From Gammaproteobacteria bacterium (GTDB lineage Bacteria; Pseudomonadota; Gammaproteobacteria; Steroidobacterales; GCA-2729495), in contig JAJFJS010000118.1 of NCBI GenBank assembly GCA_021773815.1, forward strand, positions 1-38,840: a DNA stretch of 38,840 nucleotides, read 5' to 3'. Below the pieces are notes generated by a model. The model was not told the DNA's origin, did not search any database, and worked only from the letters and a program-made list of their open reading frames with translations. Positions 17,913 through 28,837 of the stretch are shown here, in pieces; position 1 is the stretch's first letter; each line of letters opens with the position of its first letter. A program made the translations under genes and the position numbers.

Positions 17913-18704
17913 TTATTCCGCCGGCACCCCCGACGATGCCTGGTCCTCCGCGAGGGCGCCGAACGCCGCCGTGAGATCCTGCGCGGCCGCCGACTTGCCG
18001 CTGTTGACTTCGAACGTCTTGTTCAATGCCGCCGGCGTGCCGAGCGCCGCGACACAGACACGGGCAACATCGGCCCGCGGAATCGCCCCGGTGCCCTCAT
18101 CGCCCTGGGCGAACACAACCGCTTTCTTGCCGCCCTCATCGTTGATCAATCCTCCGGGGCGCACGATCGTGTACGGTACGCCACTGGACCGCAGCGCCTC
18201 CTCGCCCCGGAATTTCCACTGCAGGACGTTATCGAACATCTTGTTGAGAATATGGTCTTCGTGCGTGACGCCCATCGATGACACGAGCACGAACTGACGC
18301 AGCCCGGCGTTGGCAGCCGCCTCGGCCATGTTCTTCACGCCACCGTAATCCACGAACTCCGGCCCGTTGGCCGGATCGCCGCGACCCGAGCCGATCGCCG
18401 AAATCATCGCATCGACACCGTCGAGGGCCGCATCGATCGTCGCGCGATCGCGCACGTCGCCGACCGCGTATTCGACATTGTCACCAAACTCCTCGCGTGC
18501 CTTGTCCGCATCCCTGACGAATGCGCGCACACGGTAACCGTCCGCCCGCAACCGGCCGACGATCTCGTGCCCTGTGCCGCCAGTGGCGCCCGCGACGAGC
18601 ACGAGTTCACTGCCCGCCGGAGAGTCAGCAGCCGCGATGCCGACCGCGAACGCGGCCAACAGGATAAACCGACGGCTGAATCTTGCTCTTGTGGTCGTGT
18701 GCAT
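17913..18704 (-). CDS. NAD(P)-binding atypical SDR (NmrA-like) with N-terminal Tat-like signal
   Basis: The body is a Rossmann fold of the atypical short-chain dehydrogenase group. The nucleotide loop is GATGGTG (39-45), and VSSMGV and YTIVRPGGL appear in the usual places. No classical Tyr-x-x-x-Lys pair is obvious, as is common in this group. Residues 1-30 look like an export signal, with FSRRFILLAAFAVGIAAA carrying a twin arginine. Export of a folded cofactor-bound protein would fit Tat. It is 263 aa. AGGAAG lies 8 nt before the ATG. The carrier gene follows within 4 nt. The substrate is unknown. Confidence 0.82.
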   Translation of the reverse strand: MHTTTRARFSRRFILLAAFAVGIAAADSPAGSELVLVAGATGGTGHEIVGRLRADGYRVRAFVRDADKAREEFGDNVEYAVGDVRDRATIDAALDGVDAMISAIGSGRGDPANGPEFVDYGGVKNMAEAAANAGLRQFVLVSSMGVTHEDHILNKMFDNVLQWKFRGEEALRSSGVPYTIVRPGGLINDEGGKKAVVFAQGDEGTGAIPRADVARVCVAALGTPAALNKTFEVNSGKSAAAQDLTAAFGALAEDQASSGVPAE

Positions 18705-18803
18705 GGTCGATCTTCCTCAGTCTGGTTTTTTTCCGTTCCCCGCAGCAGGCGGAGACCGAATCAGGAAAGAACAGGACATCCGACATGAGCGACCCCGGCC
18801 GCA

Positions 18804-18856
18804 GCGGGTCCCGTCGTCGGACCGGCGATCATAATACCGGCCGACTCAGGACCCGC
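18804..18856 (-). terminator. Large imperfect hairpin downstream of pyk
   Basis: GCGGGTCC (18804-18811) pairs with GGACCCGC (18849-18856). Inside, GTCGG (18816-18820) pairs with CCGAC (18841-18845), and CCGG (18822-18825) with CCGG (18837-18840), leaving an 11-nt loop. That makes 17 base pairs over 53 nt, 19 nt past the pyk stop. No T-run follows on the minus strand. It is the likely end of the tkt-pyk operon or a 3' stabiliser. Confidence 0.55.
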
Positions 18857-18874
18857 CCGGCGCTTCAGCTTTAT

Positions 18875-20308
18875 TCACAGGCCGGTCACGGGCAGGATGC
18901 GCATCTCGTTGGTGCCACCGGTCAGCCCGCGCCGCGAACCCTTGGTAAAGATGACGAGGTCGCCGGGTTGCACGTGGTGCTGGTCGATCAGTAACTGGCA
19001 GACATCCCGGAAAATCGGCTCGGTATGCTCGTGCACGTTCTCATAAGCCACCGGATAGACGCCGCGGTACAGAGATATACGCCGGCGCGTGCTCTCGTGG
19101 TTCGTGAAGGCGAAGATCGGGATATCCGATCGAATGCGCGACATCCACAAGGCCGTCGTGCCCGATTCGGTCAGCGCGATGATGGCCTCGACATCCAGAT
19201 GGTTCGCGGCATACATCACGGACATCGCGATCGCCTCGTCGACGGCGCCGAACCGGTCGTCCATGCGGTGCCGGCTCATGCGCGAGGCGCTCTGGTGATA
19301 CGTCTCGGCACCGATGCAGACTTCGGCCATCGCCGCCACGGCCTTCACCGGATATTCACCGACCGCCGTCTCCGCCGACAGCATGACCGCATCGGTACCG
19401 TCCATGACGGCATTGGCGACGTCGGAGACCTCGGCGCGCGTCGGCAACTGACTGTGAATCATCGACTCCATCATTTGTGTCGCCGTGATACACACGGTGT
19501 GCCGCCGACGCGCCAGCTTGATGATCGTCTTCTGCATACCGGCAAGTCCGGCGAATCCCATCTCGACGCCGAGATCGCCACGCGCGACCATGACGCCGTC
19601 GCTGGCGTCGATAATCGCCTCCAGATTCCCCATGGCCTCGGCGCGCTCGATCTTGGCGATAATATGCCCGGTACCGCCGGCGTCCTCGAGCACCTGCCGC
19701 GCACGGTGGATGTCGTCGGCGTCGCGCACGAAGGACACGGCAATCCAATCGACGCCGGCTGCTGCCGCCCGGCGCAAATCGTCGAGATCCTTGTCGGACA
19801 GCGCCGGAGCCGACATCCCGCCACCCTGACGATTGATGCCTTTCTTGTCGCTGAGCGTGCCGCCGACCGTGACGCGGCAGTTGATTCGCGTACCGCTGAC
19901 CGACTCCACGACCATCGCGATCTGCCCGTCATCGAGCAGCAGGACATCACCGGCAGCGACGTCCCGCACGAGCTGTTCGTAGGCGACACCGACCTCATCG
20001 ATCGTACCGGCCTCCGGGTCGAGCGCGCTGTCGAGCGCGAACGACTGCCCCTCCGTCAGGCGCACGTAACCGTCGCGAAAACGGTTGATGCGAATCTTCG
20101 GCCCCTGCAGGTCACCGATAATGCCGATGTGCCGGCCGCAGCGTTTCGCCACCGCATGCACCCTGTCAATCTGACGCTGATGATCATCCCAGGTGCCGTG
20201 GGAAAAATTCAGCCGAACGACGTCGACGCCGGCCTTGAAGAGTTTCTCCAACTGCTCCGGCGATTCGCTCGCCGGGCCCAGTGTCGCAATAATCTTGGTT
20301 CGTCGCAT
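18875..20308 (-). CDS. pyk: Pyruvate kinase (PykA-like)
   Basis: Pyruvate kinase converts PEP and ADP to pyruvate and ATP. TKIIATLGPAS begins the barrel; the metal/PEP site is VMVARGDLGVEMG, and ITATQMMESMI and SDVANAVMDGTDAVMLSAETAVG follow. It is 477 aa and resembles E. coli PykA more than PykF along its length. At residue 71 (GDLQGPKIR) a lysine stands where K+-dependent enzymes have glutamate, which in this family marks K+-independent catalysis. The ATG at 20308 starts directly at the conserved MRRTKIIATLGP; a TTG at 20326 would add six residues. It is the last gene of the operon. Confidence 0.96.
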   Translation of the reverse strand: MRRTKIIATLGPASESPEQLEKLFKAGVDVVRLNFSHGTWDDHQRQIDRVHAVAKRCGRHIGIIGDLQGPKIRINRFRDGYVRLTEGQSFALDSALDPEAGTIDEVGVAYEQLVRDVAAGDVLLLDDGQIAMVVESVSGTRINCRVTVGGTLSDKKGINRQGGGMSAPALSDKDLDDLRRAAAAGVDWIAVSFVRDADDIHRARQVLEDAGGTGHIIAKIERAEAMGNLEAIIDASDGVMVARGDLGVEMGFAGLAGMQKTIIKLARRRHTVCITATQMMESMIHSQLPTRAEVSDVANAVMDGTDAVMLSAETAVGEYPVKAVAAMAEVCIGAETYHQSASRMSRHRMDDRFGAVDEAIAMSVMYAANHLDVEAIIALTESGTTALWMSRIRSDIPIFAFTNHESTRRRISLYRGVYPVAYENVHEHTEPIFRDVCQLLIDQHHVQPGDLVIFTKGSRRGLTGGTNEMRILPVTGL

Positions 20309-20335
20309 CGCCGAATTATCCCACAACGCGCGCAG

Positions 20336-21622
20336 TTACACCGGCCCGGTACCGGCGGTCGGATCCGTGACGAGAATGACGCGCAGATCGTTCACGTTCG
20401 TCCGCGTCGGGCCGCTGACCACGAGGTCGCCGAGCGCGGCAAAAAAATCCCAGGCGCGGTGGGCCGCAAGCAGCACCGCCGGATCGATACCCAGGGTCCG
20501 GGCGCGGGCCAGGCTGTCGGGATACAGTCGCGCACCGGCATTGTCCTCGGTACCGTCGATGCCGTCCGTATCCGCGGCAAGCGCATGCACCCCGGCCGCA
20601 CCGTCGGGGGTCAGGGCGAGCGCGAGGGCCAGCAGGTACTCGCTATTGCGCCCGCCCCGACCGCCGGCGCCGGTGACCGCCACCGACGTTTCGCCGCCGG
20701 AAATCAGCGCGACCCGGACCCCGGGTCGTTGATACCGGCGCACGATATCGGCATGCCGCTCGGCAAGCCGATGCGCCGGCTCACCGCCGGCGGCACCGAG
20801 CAACACCGGCTCGAACCCGGCGGCCACCGCCGTAGCGGCCGCCGCGGTCATGGCATCGTCGGCGCGTGCAATCACACGCACCGACACGTTCGCAAATGCC
20901 GCGGCATCGTCGGCTGGACCGGTCGGGTCGGCACGCAAGGTCGCCGCGACCGCGGCCGGCACGTCGATGCCGAAGCGCCGCAGGATGTCGCGGGCCTCGG
21001 CGGCGCTGTGCACATCGGGGCTGCACGGACCCGAGCCGATGTCCGCGACGATATCGCCGGGCACGTCCGAGATCGCGAGCACGTGAACGCGCGCGGGCGC
21101 CGCCGCGCGGGCCAGGCCGCCGCCCTTGAGCGCCGACAGTTTCCGGCGCACGCAATTGATCGCCGAGATATCCGCACCGGCCGCCAGCAGTTGTCGATTG
21201 ACCGATTGCAGGTCGCTGAGCGTCAACCCGGGCAGCGGCACCTCCAGCAACGCCGACGCGCCGCCGGACAGCAACACGAACAGCAGGTCGTCGGCAGCGA
21301 GACCCTCGGCAAGCGCCAGGATCCGGCGACCCGCAGCCCAACCGGCAGCATCGGGCACCGGGTGGGCCGCCTCGATCACGTCGATGTCGCCGACCCGCGG
21401 CCGCCCGACGCCGTGCCCGTAACGGGTCACGACACATCCGGTCAGAACATCGGGCCACGCGGCAACCAGCGCTTCGGCCATGCTCGCGGCGGCCTTGCCG
21501 GCGCCGACGACATGGCCGGGACGACCGGTCGGGACGGGCAGATGCGGCGCGAGACAACGCGCGGGGGAAGCGGCCGCCACGGCCGCGGCAAAACAGGCGT
21601 CAAGCAGGTCCTGCTGGCGCAC
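20336..21622 (-). CDS. Glycerate 2-kinase (DUF4147/MOFRL family)
   Basis: This type II glycerate kinase phosphorylates D-glycerate with ATP, to 2-phosphoglycerate in characterised members. The N-terminal domain has [13 protein letters not shown] and [19 protein letters not shown]. The C-terminal MOFRL domain has [18 protein letters not shown] and [12 protein letters not shown]. The start must lie near the pgk end. The GTG at 21622 gives 428 aa, the family's length, and overlaps pgk by 23 nt. Sitting between pgk and pyk, it feeds glycerate into lower glycolysis. The gene is often called gckA, garK2 or ttuD; which pathway supplies glycerate is not visible here. Confidence 0.9.
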   Translation of the reverse strand: MRQQDLLDACFAAAVAAASPARCLAPHLPVPTGRPGHVVGAGKAAASMAEALVAAWPDVLTGCVVTRYGHGVGRPRVGDIDVIEAAHPVPDAAGWAAGRRILALAEGLAADDLLFVLLSGGASALLEVPLPGLTLSDLQSVNRQLLAAGADISAINCVRRKLSALKGGGLARAAAPARVHVLAISDVPGDIVADIGSGPCSPDVHSAAEARDILRRFGIDVPAAVAATLRADPTGPADDAAAFANVSVRVIARADDAMTAAAATAVAAGFEPVLLGAAGGEPAHRLAERHADIVRRYQRPGVRVALISGGETSVAVTGAGGRGGRNSEYLLALALALTPDGAAGVHALAADTDGIDGTEDNAGARLYPDSLARARTLGIDPAVLLAAHRAWDFFAALGDLVVSGPTRTNVNDLRVILVTDPTAGTGPV

Positions 21623-22799
21623 CGGCCCGCTGCTCCAGCACAGCGACGGCCGGCAGCGTCTTGCCTTCCAGGAATTCAAGAAACGCACCGCCGCCGGTCG
21701 ATATATAGGAGACACGGTCGGTCACGCCGTATTTCTCCAGCGCCGCCAGCGTATCGCCGCCACCGGCGATGCTGAACGCCGGACTCGCCGCGACCGCCTG
21801 CGCGAGACGTTCGGTACCGGCGCCGAACTGATCGATTTCGAAAACGCCGACGGGACCGTTCCAGACGATCGTACCGGCCGTGGCCAGCAATTCCGCATAC
21901 AGGTCCGCCGTCTGCGGGCCGATATCCAGGATCAGTTCATCGGGCGCCACGGCATCGACCGGACGAACCTGGGACGGAGCCGATTCGCTGATCTCGATGG
22001 CCACGACGACATCCCGCGGCAACGGAATTATCGCCCGCCCGTCGCCGCCGGCCGCGAGCCGCGCCGCCTCGTCGACGAGGTCAGCCTCGTACAGGGACTC
22101 ACCGACCGGGTATCCGGCTGCGGCAATGAAGGTATTGGCGATGCCACCGCCAACGATCAACTGGTCGACGATTGTCGACAGCGATTCGAGCACCATCAGC
22201 TTGGTCGAGACCTTCGACCCGCCGACGATGGCCACGACAGGTCGCGCCGGGTCGAGCAGAGCCTGACCGAGCGCTTCAAGTTCGCCGATGAGCAGCGGAC
22301 CGGCGCAGGCCACCGGCGCAAAACGGGCCACGCCATGCGTGCTGGCTTGCGCCCGGTGGGCGGTACCAAATGCATCCATGACGAACACATCACAGAGTGC
22401 GGCCATCCGCCGCGCCAGCGATTCGTCATTAGCCTTCTCGCCCGCGTTGAAGCGCACGTTCTCGCACAACACGACGTCGCCCGGCGCGACGTCGATGCCG
22501 TCGAGCCAGTCGGCGGCCAGGCGCACGGGCCGTTCGAGCAGCCCGCCCAGATGGTCCGCCACCGGCTGCAGCGAGAACTTCGGGTCGTATTCACCCTCGA
22601 CCGGGCGGCCCAGATGCGACAACAGAATCACGGCTGCGCCGCGCTCCAGCGCAAGACGAATCGTCGGCAGCGTCGCGCGGATACGCGTGTCGCTGGTCAC
22701 GACGCCGTTCTGCAACGGCACGTTCAGGTCGAGCCGGATCATGACGCGCTGGCCGGCCAGCTCCTGGTCGGACATCCGCAACACATTCAAGCCCGGCAT
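21600..22799 (-). CDS. pgk: Phosphoglycerate kinase
   Basis: Pgk interconverts 1,3-bisphosphoglycerate/ADP and 3-phosphoglycerate/ATP, used in glycolysis, gluconeogenesis and the Calvin cycle. The N-terminal domain has RLDLNVP (22-28) and SHLGRP (61-66). The nucleotide-binding C-terminal domain has VGGSKVSTK and [13 protein letters not shown]. It is 399 aa. It starts 11 nt after the gap stop and overlaps the glycerate kinase start, so the operon is tightly coupled. Confidence 0.98.
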   Translation of the reverse strand: MPGLNVLRMSDQELAGQRVMIRLDLNVPLQNGVVTSDTRIRATLPTIRLALERGAAVILLSHLGRPVEGEYDPKFSLQPVADHLGGLLERPVRLAADWLDGIDVAPGDVVLCENVRFNAGEKANDESLARRMAALCDVFVMDAFGTAHRAQASTHGVARFAPVACAGPLLIGELEALGQALLDPARPVVAIVGGSKVSTKLMVLESLSTIVDQLIVGGGIANTFIAAAGYPVGESLYEADLVDEAARLAAGGDGRAIIPLPRDVVVAIEISESAPSQVRPVDAVAPDELILDIGPQTADLYAELLATAGTIVWNGPVGVFEIDQFGAGTERLAQAVAASPAFSIAGGGDTLAALEKYGVTDRVSYISTGGGAFLEFLEGKTLPAVAVLEQRAGAPAGPA

Positions 22800-22810
22800 G
22801 AAAACTTCCG

Positions 22811-23830
22811 TCAGCCGGCGTTAACGAGCGCCAGCGTCGTATCGAGCATCCGGTTGGAGAAGCCCCACTCGTTGTCGTACCAGGCGCACACCTTGACGAG
22901 ATCGCCGCCCATGACTTTGGTCATCGTCGCATCGAACGTCGACGAATCCGGGTTGTGGTTAAAGTCGACCGACACCAACGGGCCGTCGTTATAGCCGAGC
23001 ACCGCGCCGAGCGAGTCGTTGCCGGCGGCTGCGGCGCGCATGATGTCGTTGATCTCCTCGACCGACGTGTCACGGGACGCTGTGAAGGTCAGGTCGACGA
23101 GCGACACGTTGATCGTCGGCACGCGAACCGAAAAACCGTCGAGCTTGCCGTTGAGTTCCGGCAGCACGAGTCCGACGGCTGCGGCGGCGCCGGTCTTGGT
23201 CGGGATCATCGAATGGGTCGCGGAACGCGCGCGGCGCAGATCCTTGTGATACACATCCGTCAGCACCTGGTCGTTCGTGTAGGCATGAATCGTATTCATG
23301 ATGCCCTTCTCGACGCCGACCTTCTCATGCAGCGGTTTGATGAGCGGCGCGAGGCAATTGGTCGTGCACGACGCATTCGAAATGATCCGGTCGGTGGCCT
23401 TGAGGACACCCTCGTTGACGCCGTAGACAATCGTCGCATCGATATCGGTTCCGGCCGGCGCCGAGATCACGACTTTCTTCGCGCCCGCCTCAAGGTGTGC
23501 GGCCGCCTTCGTCTTGTTGGCAAAAAATCCCGTGCACTCGAAAACAACATCGACGCCGAGTTCACTCCACGGCAATTCGGCCGGGTTACGCTCGGCAAGC
23601 ACGCGGATGCGGTCGCCATTGACAACCATGTCACCGCCGTCGACCGCCACCGTGCCCGAAAACGGCCCATGCGTGGTGTCGAAACGCGTCAGGTGCGCAT
23701 TCGTCTCGGCGTCACCGAGGTCGTTGATCGCGACGATCTGCAGTTCGTCGGTCCGGTTGGACTCATACAATGCCCGCAGGACGTTGCGCCCGATGCGGCC
23801 GTAACCATTGATCGCAATTTTTACTGACAT
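22811..23830 (-). CDS. gap: Glyceraldehyde-3-phosphate dehydrogenase, type I
   Basis: This enzyme oxidises glyceraldehyde 3-phosphate with phosphate and NAD(P)+. The Rossmann loop is NGYGRIGRN (8-16), the catalytic cysteine C155 lies in SNASCTTNC (151-159), and [12 protein letters not shown] closes the catalytic domain. An aspartate in INDLGD (36-37 region) favours NAD+ over NADP+, by family knowledge. It is 339 aa. The ATG at 23830 shares a base with the tkt stop (TGATG). The frame is open upstream, but that is transketolase read in another frame. Confidence 0.97.
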   Translation of the reverse strand: MSVKIAINGYGRIGRNVLRALYESNRTDELQIVAINDLGDAETNAHLTRFDTTHGPFSGTVAVDGGDMVVNGDRIRVLAERNPAELPWSELGVDVVFECTGFFANKTKAAAHLEAGAKKVVISAPAGTDIDATIVYGVNEGVLKATDRIISNASCTTNCLAPLIKPLHEKVGVEKGIMNTIHAYTNDQVLTDVYHKDLRRARSATHSMIPTKTGAAAAVGLVLPELNGKLDGFSVRVPTINVSLVDLTFTASRDTSVEEINDIMRAAAAGNDSLGAVLGYNDGPLVSVDFNHNPDSSTFDATMTKVMGGDLVKVCAWYDNEWGFSNRMLDTTLALVNAG

Positions 23831-25860
23831 CAATCTTTCTCCAAAAGGCGCAACGCCTGCGCCACGATATTTTCCGGCGTAAATCCGAAATGCTCGAACA
23901 ATTCCCCGGCCGGTGCGGACTCGCCGAACCGGTCGAGGCCGATAACCTGCCCCTGCAGACCGACAAATCGGTACCAGAGACCCGTCGCGCCCGCCTCGAT
24001 GGCAATCCGCCGGTCGACCGCGGCCGGCAGTACGGATTCGCGCCACGCTTCGTCCTGAGCGAGGAACGCGGCGGCGCACGGCATCGACACGACCCGTACC
24101 CGGCGTCCGGCGCCGGCCAGCGCGGCCGCCGCGGCCATGGCCGGCGCGACTTCCGAACCCGTCGCAATCAGGATCAATTCCGGATCGTCGACCTCGTGCA
24201 ACACGTAACCGCCGCGCCGAATCGAGGCCAGTTGCGCCTCGGTGCGCGGTTGATGCGGGAGATTCTGCCGCGACAGAACCAGGCTCGTCGGGCCGGTGTC
24301 GGTTTCGAGCGCGTCGCGCCAGGCCACGGCGGTTTCGACCGCGTCGCACGGTCGCCAGACGCGCATGTTGGGCACGAGTTGCAGGCTCGCGACCTGTTCG
24401 ATCGGCTGATGGGTCGGCCCGTCCTCGCCGAGGCCGATCGAGTCGTGCGTAAACACGTGCACGACGCGAATACCCATCAGCGCGGCCATGCGCAGCGCGT
24501 TGCGCGAGTAATCGGAAAAGGTCAGGAACGTGCCGCCGTACGGAATACTGCCACCGTGCAGGGCGAGGCCGTTCATGATCGCCGCCATCGCAAATTCACG
24601 GACACCGTACGACACGTAGTTGCCGCCCGCGTCGGCGCCGGAAATCAGGCGCGACCCGGCGTGATGCGTCAGGTTCGAGCCCGTCAGGTCGGCCGACCCG
24701 CCGAGCAGTTCGGGCAGGGCCGGCGCGAACGCATTCAATGCGATCAGCGACGCCTTGCGCGTCGCCACCGTCTCGCCCGCGGCCGCAATACCGGCCACCG
24801 CGTCGTCGGCGAATGTCGTCCAGTTATCCGGCAGCGTGCCGGCGTTGCGCCGCTCGAATTCGGCGGCCAGATCGGGGTATTCGGCCGCATACGCGGCGTA
24901 GCGTTGCCGCCACTGCTGCTCGGCCGCCTGGCCGGCATCGGTTGCATCCCATGACTCGGCGATGGCCGCGGGAATGACGAACGGCGGCGCATCCCAGTCG
25001 AGCGCTTTGCGCGCTGCGGCGATCTCGTCGTCGCCGAGCGGTGCACCATGCGTGGCTTCGCTGCCCTGCTTGTTCGGCGCGCCGAAGCCGATGATGGTCT
25101 TGCAGCAGATCAGCGACGGTCGGTCGGCGGTCGCGCGGGCCGCTTCGATCGCGGCCCGGACGGCGTCCGGGTCATGCCCGTCGACGTCGGCGATGACGTG
25201 CCAGCCGTAGGCCCGGAAACGGGCCGGCGTGTCGTCGGTGAACCAGCCCGCGACATCGCCATCGATCGAGATGCCGTTGTCGTCGTACAGGCAGATCAGT
25301 TTGCCAAGTTGCCAGGTTCCGGCCAGCGAGCAGGCCTCGTGCGAGATACCCTCCATCAGGCAGCCGTCGCCGAGAAATACATAAGTGTAGTGATCGACGA
25401 TCTCATGGCCGGACCGGTTGAACTCGGCAGCCAGGCGCTTCTCGGCCAGCGCCATGCCAACGGCGTTCGTGATGCCCTGCCCGAGCGGTCCGGTCGTCGT
25501 TTCGATGCCGATCTGCGGATCGTATTCGGGATGGCCAGCGGTCCGCGAGCCAAACTGGCGGAAGGCGCGCAGATCGTCCATCGTCAGCGGATAGCCGGAC
25601 AGATGCAGCAGGCCGTAGAGCAGCATCGAACCGTGACCGTTCGACAACACGAAGCGATCGCGATCCGGCCAGGCCGGATTGGCCGGATTGTGGCGGAGGA
25701 AATCATTCCACAGCACTTCGGCGATGTCGGCCATCCCCATCGGCATGCCGGGATGGCCCGACCGGGCTTGCTGCACCGCGTCCATCGCCAGAACCCGCAG
25801 GGCGTCCGCCCGCTTCCGGCGGGAAGACGGCGCGATCGAATTAACGGGATTCGTAGCCAT
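23830..25860 (-). CDS. tkt: Transketolase
   Basis: Transketolase moves two-carbon units between sugar phosphates with thiamine diphosphate, in the pentose phosphate and Calvin cycles. The N-terminal [21 protein letters not shown] is typical. The ThDP motif starts GDG (164-166) and ends at N195. The pyrimidine domain has SADLTGSN and [13 protein letters not shown]. It is 676 aa, near the usual 665. I chose the ATG at 25860; the frame stays open to 25962 but the extra residues look unlike transketolase. It heads tkt-gap-pgk-gck-pyk, with a good promoter 26 nt before the start. Confidence 0.97.
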   Translation of the reverse strand: MATNPVNSIAPSSRRKRADALRVLAMDAVQQARSGHPGMPMGMADIAEVLWNDFLRHNPANPAWPDRDRFVLSNGHGSMLLYGLLHLSGYPLTMDDLRAFRQFGSRTAGHPEYDPQIGIETTTGPLGQGITNAVGMALAEKRLAAEFNRSGHEIVDHYTYVFLGDGCLMEGISHEACSLAGTWQLGKLICLYDDNGISIDGDVAGWFTDDTPARFRAYGWHVIADVDGHDPDAVRAAIEAARATADRPSLICCKTIIGFGAPNKQGSEATHGAPLGDDEIAAARKALDWDAPPFVIPAAIAESWDATDAGQAAEQQWRQRYAAYAAEYPDLAAEFERRNAGTLPDNWTTFADDAVAGIAAAGETVATRKASLIALNAFAPALPELLGGSADLTGSNLTHHAGSRLISGADAGGNYVSYGVREFAMAAIMNGLALHGGSIPYGGTFLTFSDYSRNALRMAALMGIRVVHVFTHDSIGLGEDGPTHQPIEQVASLQLVPNMRVWRPCDAVETAVAWRDALETDTGPTSLVLSRQNLPHQPRTEAQLASIRRGGYVLHEVDDPELILIATGSEVAPAMAAAAALAGAGRRVRVVSMPCAAAFLAQDEAWRESVLPAAVDRRIAIEAGATGLWYRFVGLQGQVIGLDRFGESAPAGELFEHFGFTPENIVAQALRLLEKD

Positions 25861-25892
25861 GACGTCGGGGTTGTTCTCGTTTTGGGGCGCGC

Positions 25893-25921
25893 ATTGTCGC
25901 GTACTCGCTGGTGGCTGGCAA
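25893..25921 (-). promoter_or_regulatory. Candidate sigma70 promoter for the tkt operon
   Basis: On the minus strand TTGCCA (25921-25916, 5/6) and GACAAT (25898-25893, 4/6) are exactly 17 bp apart. Transcription would start near 25886, 26 nt before the tkt ATG. The position also supports the ATG at 25860 over longer versions. Confidence 0.55.
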
Positions 25922-26011
25922 TAAGGGGCTGCCGCGGCGGTGCACGGATTATGTCTGGCCATCCCGGGGATGCCGAACGGCTGGGGCAGAGCAAATCAAC
26001 TGACGGGCCGC

Positions 26012-26017
26012 TATAAT
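26012..26017 (+). promoter_or_regulatory. Candidate -10 box for metK-ahcY
   Basis: A perfect TATAAT stands 46 nt before the metK ATG, with a predicted start near 26024 and a leader of about 40 nt. No good -35 is seen at 16-18 bp. The leader is too short for the known SAM or SAH riboswitch classes. Confidence 0.5.
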
Positions 26018-26063
26018 GTCGCGTTCGAATTCAAACTTTCCCGATCAGACAGGCGAGACTTCC

Positions 26064-27224
<1,161 letters not shown>

Positions 27225-27270
27225 TGCACGCCGAACCGACTCGAAACCCGGACTTTATGGAGCACACCGA

Positions 27271-28689
27271 ATGAATACGAAAGCAGCCGAAGTCGTTGCG
27301 AACGACTATCACGTCGCCGACCTGGCGCTTGCGGATTGGGGCCGTCGCGAAATCGCGATCGCGGAAACCGAGATGCCGGGGCTGATGGCGATTCGCGAGA
27401 AATTTGCCCAGCAGCAGCCGCTCAAGGGCGCGCGCATCGCCGGCAGCCTGCACATGACGATCCAGACCGCCGTGCTGATCGAGAGCCTCGTCGCCCACGG
27501 TGAGGAGGTGCGCTGGGCCTCGTGCAATATCTTCTCGACGCAGGACCATGCGGCCGCAGCGATCGCCGCGACCGGCGTGCCGGTGTTCGCCTACAAGGGC
27601 GAGTCGCTCGACGAGTACTGGGAGTATACGCACCGCATCCTTGACTGGCCGGAAGGCGGGTTCCCGAACCGGATCCTCGACGACGGCGGCGACGCGACGC
27701 TGCTCGCGATCCTCGGTACCAAGGCCGAGGCGGATGCCTCGGTCCTCGACAATCCGTCCAGCGAGGAAGAGACCGCGCTGTTTGCAGCGATCCGCAAACG
27801 ACTGGCCGAGCGCCCGGGCTGGTACGGCCAGCTCAAGGCGGCGATCGGCGGCGTCACCGAAGAGACCACGACGGGCGTCATGCGCTTGTACCAGATGCAG
27901 CGCGACGGCGAACTGCCGTTCCCGGCCATCAACGTCAATGACTCGGTCACGAAGTCGAAATTCGACAACCTGTACGGTTGTCGCGAGTCACTGGTCGACG
28001 GCATCAAGCGCGCCACCGACGTCATGATCGCGGGCAAGATCGCGGTCGTCTGCGGGTACGGCGACGTCGGCAAGGGCTGCGCGCAGTCCCTGCGCGGCCT
28101 CGGCGCGACAGTCTGGGTGACCGAGATCGACCCGATCTGCGCACTGCAGGCGATGATGGAGGGTTACCGGGTCGTGACGATGGACGAGGCTGCCGGACAG
28201 GGCAACATCTTCGTGACGGCGACGGGCAACTTCCATGTGATCACGCACGACCACATGGCGAAGATGAAGGACCAGACCATCGTCTGCAATATCGGCCACT
28301 TCGACAACGAGATCGACGTCGCCGGGCTCAAGGACTACCAGTGGGAAGAGATCAAGCCCCAGACCGATCACATCATCATCCCCGACGGCAAGCGGATTAT
28401 CCTGCTGGCCGGCGGCCGGCTCGTGAACCTCGGCTGTGCGACGGGCCATCCCAGCTTCGTCATGTCGAATTCGTTCACGAACCAGGTGCTGGCACAGATC
28501 GAACTGTGGCAGCGGCCGGATGAGTACGGGAACGAAGTCTATGTGCTGCCGAAGCACCTCGACGAGATGGTCGCGCGCCTGCACCTGTCGAAACTCGGTG
28601 CGAACCTGACGACGCTGTCGAAGTTCCAGGCCGACTACATCAACGTGCCGGTTGAAGGGCCTTACAAGCCCGGGCATTACCGGTACTGA
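27271..28689 (+). CDS. ahcY: S-adenosylhomocysteine hydrolase
   Basis: AhcY splits S-adenosylhomocysteine to adenosine and homocysteine, removing the product inhibitor of methyltransferases. The N-terminus has [19 protein letters not shown]. The NAD+ loop is GYGDVGKG (262-269), and the C-terminus KPGHYRY closes the neighbouring subunit's site. It is 472 aa, including the roughly 40-residue insert seen in many bacterial and plant enzymes. GGAG lies 8 nt before the ATG. Having AhcY in place of the Pfs/LuxS route is common outside the Enterobacterales. Confidence 0.98.
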   Translation: MNTKAAEVVANDYHVADLALADWGRREIAIAETEMPGLMAIREKFAQQQPLKGARIAGSLHMTIQTAVLIESLVAHGEEVRWASCNIFSTQDHAAAAIAATGVPVFAYKGESLDEYWEYTHRILDWPEGGFPNRILDDGGDATLLAILGTKAEADASVLDNPSSEEETALFAAIRKRLAERPGWYGQLKAAIGGVTEETTTGVMRLYQMQRDGELPFPAINVNDSVTKSKFDNLYGCRESLVDGIKRATDVMIAGKIAVVCGYGDVGKGCAQSLRGLGATVWVTEIDPICALQAMMEGYRVVTMDEAAGQGNIFVTATGNFHVITHDHMAKMKDQTIVCNIGHFDNEIDVAGLKDYQWEEIKPQTDHIIIPDGKRIILLAGGRLVNLGCATGHPSFVMSNSFTNQVLAQIELWQRPDEYGNEVYVLPKHLDEMVARLHLSKLGANLTTLSKFQADYINVPVEGPYKPGHYRY

Positions 28690-28704
28690 TATACCGCAGT
28701 TCGT

Positions 28705-28736
28705 GACGCACGGCGGCCGACCGGGCGCCGTGCGTC
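28705..28736 (+). terminator. 11-bp perfect hairpin after ahcY
   Basis: The arms 28705-28715 (GACGCACGGCG) and 28726-28736 are perfectly complementary with a 10-nt loop, 16 nt past the ahcY stop. There is no T-run, as is common for GC-rich genomes, so it may be an atypical terminator. Confidence 0.55.
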
Positions 28737-28798
28737 GCAAGCGGTCGCGGACATGCGCCCGCGCGAACTGCGTCAACGTTTCCGTCACGGCCGTACGC

Positions 28799-28804
28799 TA
28801 TAGT
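28799..28804 (+). promoter_or_regulatory. Possible -10 box for the CpdA-like gene
   Basis: TATAGT (5/6) stands 33 nt before the TTG start. It is followed by a GC-rich stretch, GCGCGC. No clear -35. Confidence 0.3.
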
Positions 28805-28837
28805 GCGCGCTGATATTCGGACGGATCCCGATACACC

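Noticed and set aside
19025-21775. A 916-codon open frame on the + strand
   Set aside because: It lies antisense to pyk and the glycerate kinase, both with full motifs. Long antisense frames are expected in GC-rich genes. The translation is rich in Arg, His and Asp with no recognisable domain.
23831-24349. N-terminal extension of GAPDH by about 170 residues
   Set aside because: The added part is transketolase sequence read in another frame; the GAPDH fold begins at [16 protein letters not shown].
25963-26063. SAM or SAH riboswitch before metK
   Set aside because: The predicted leader is only about 40 nt, and I could not find the pairing pattern of any SAM or SAH class. The 46-nt metK-ahcY gap is also too short. 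A covariance search would settle it.
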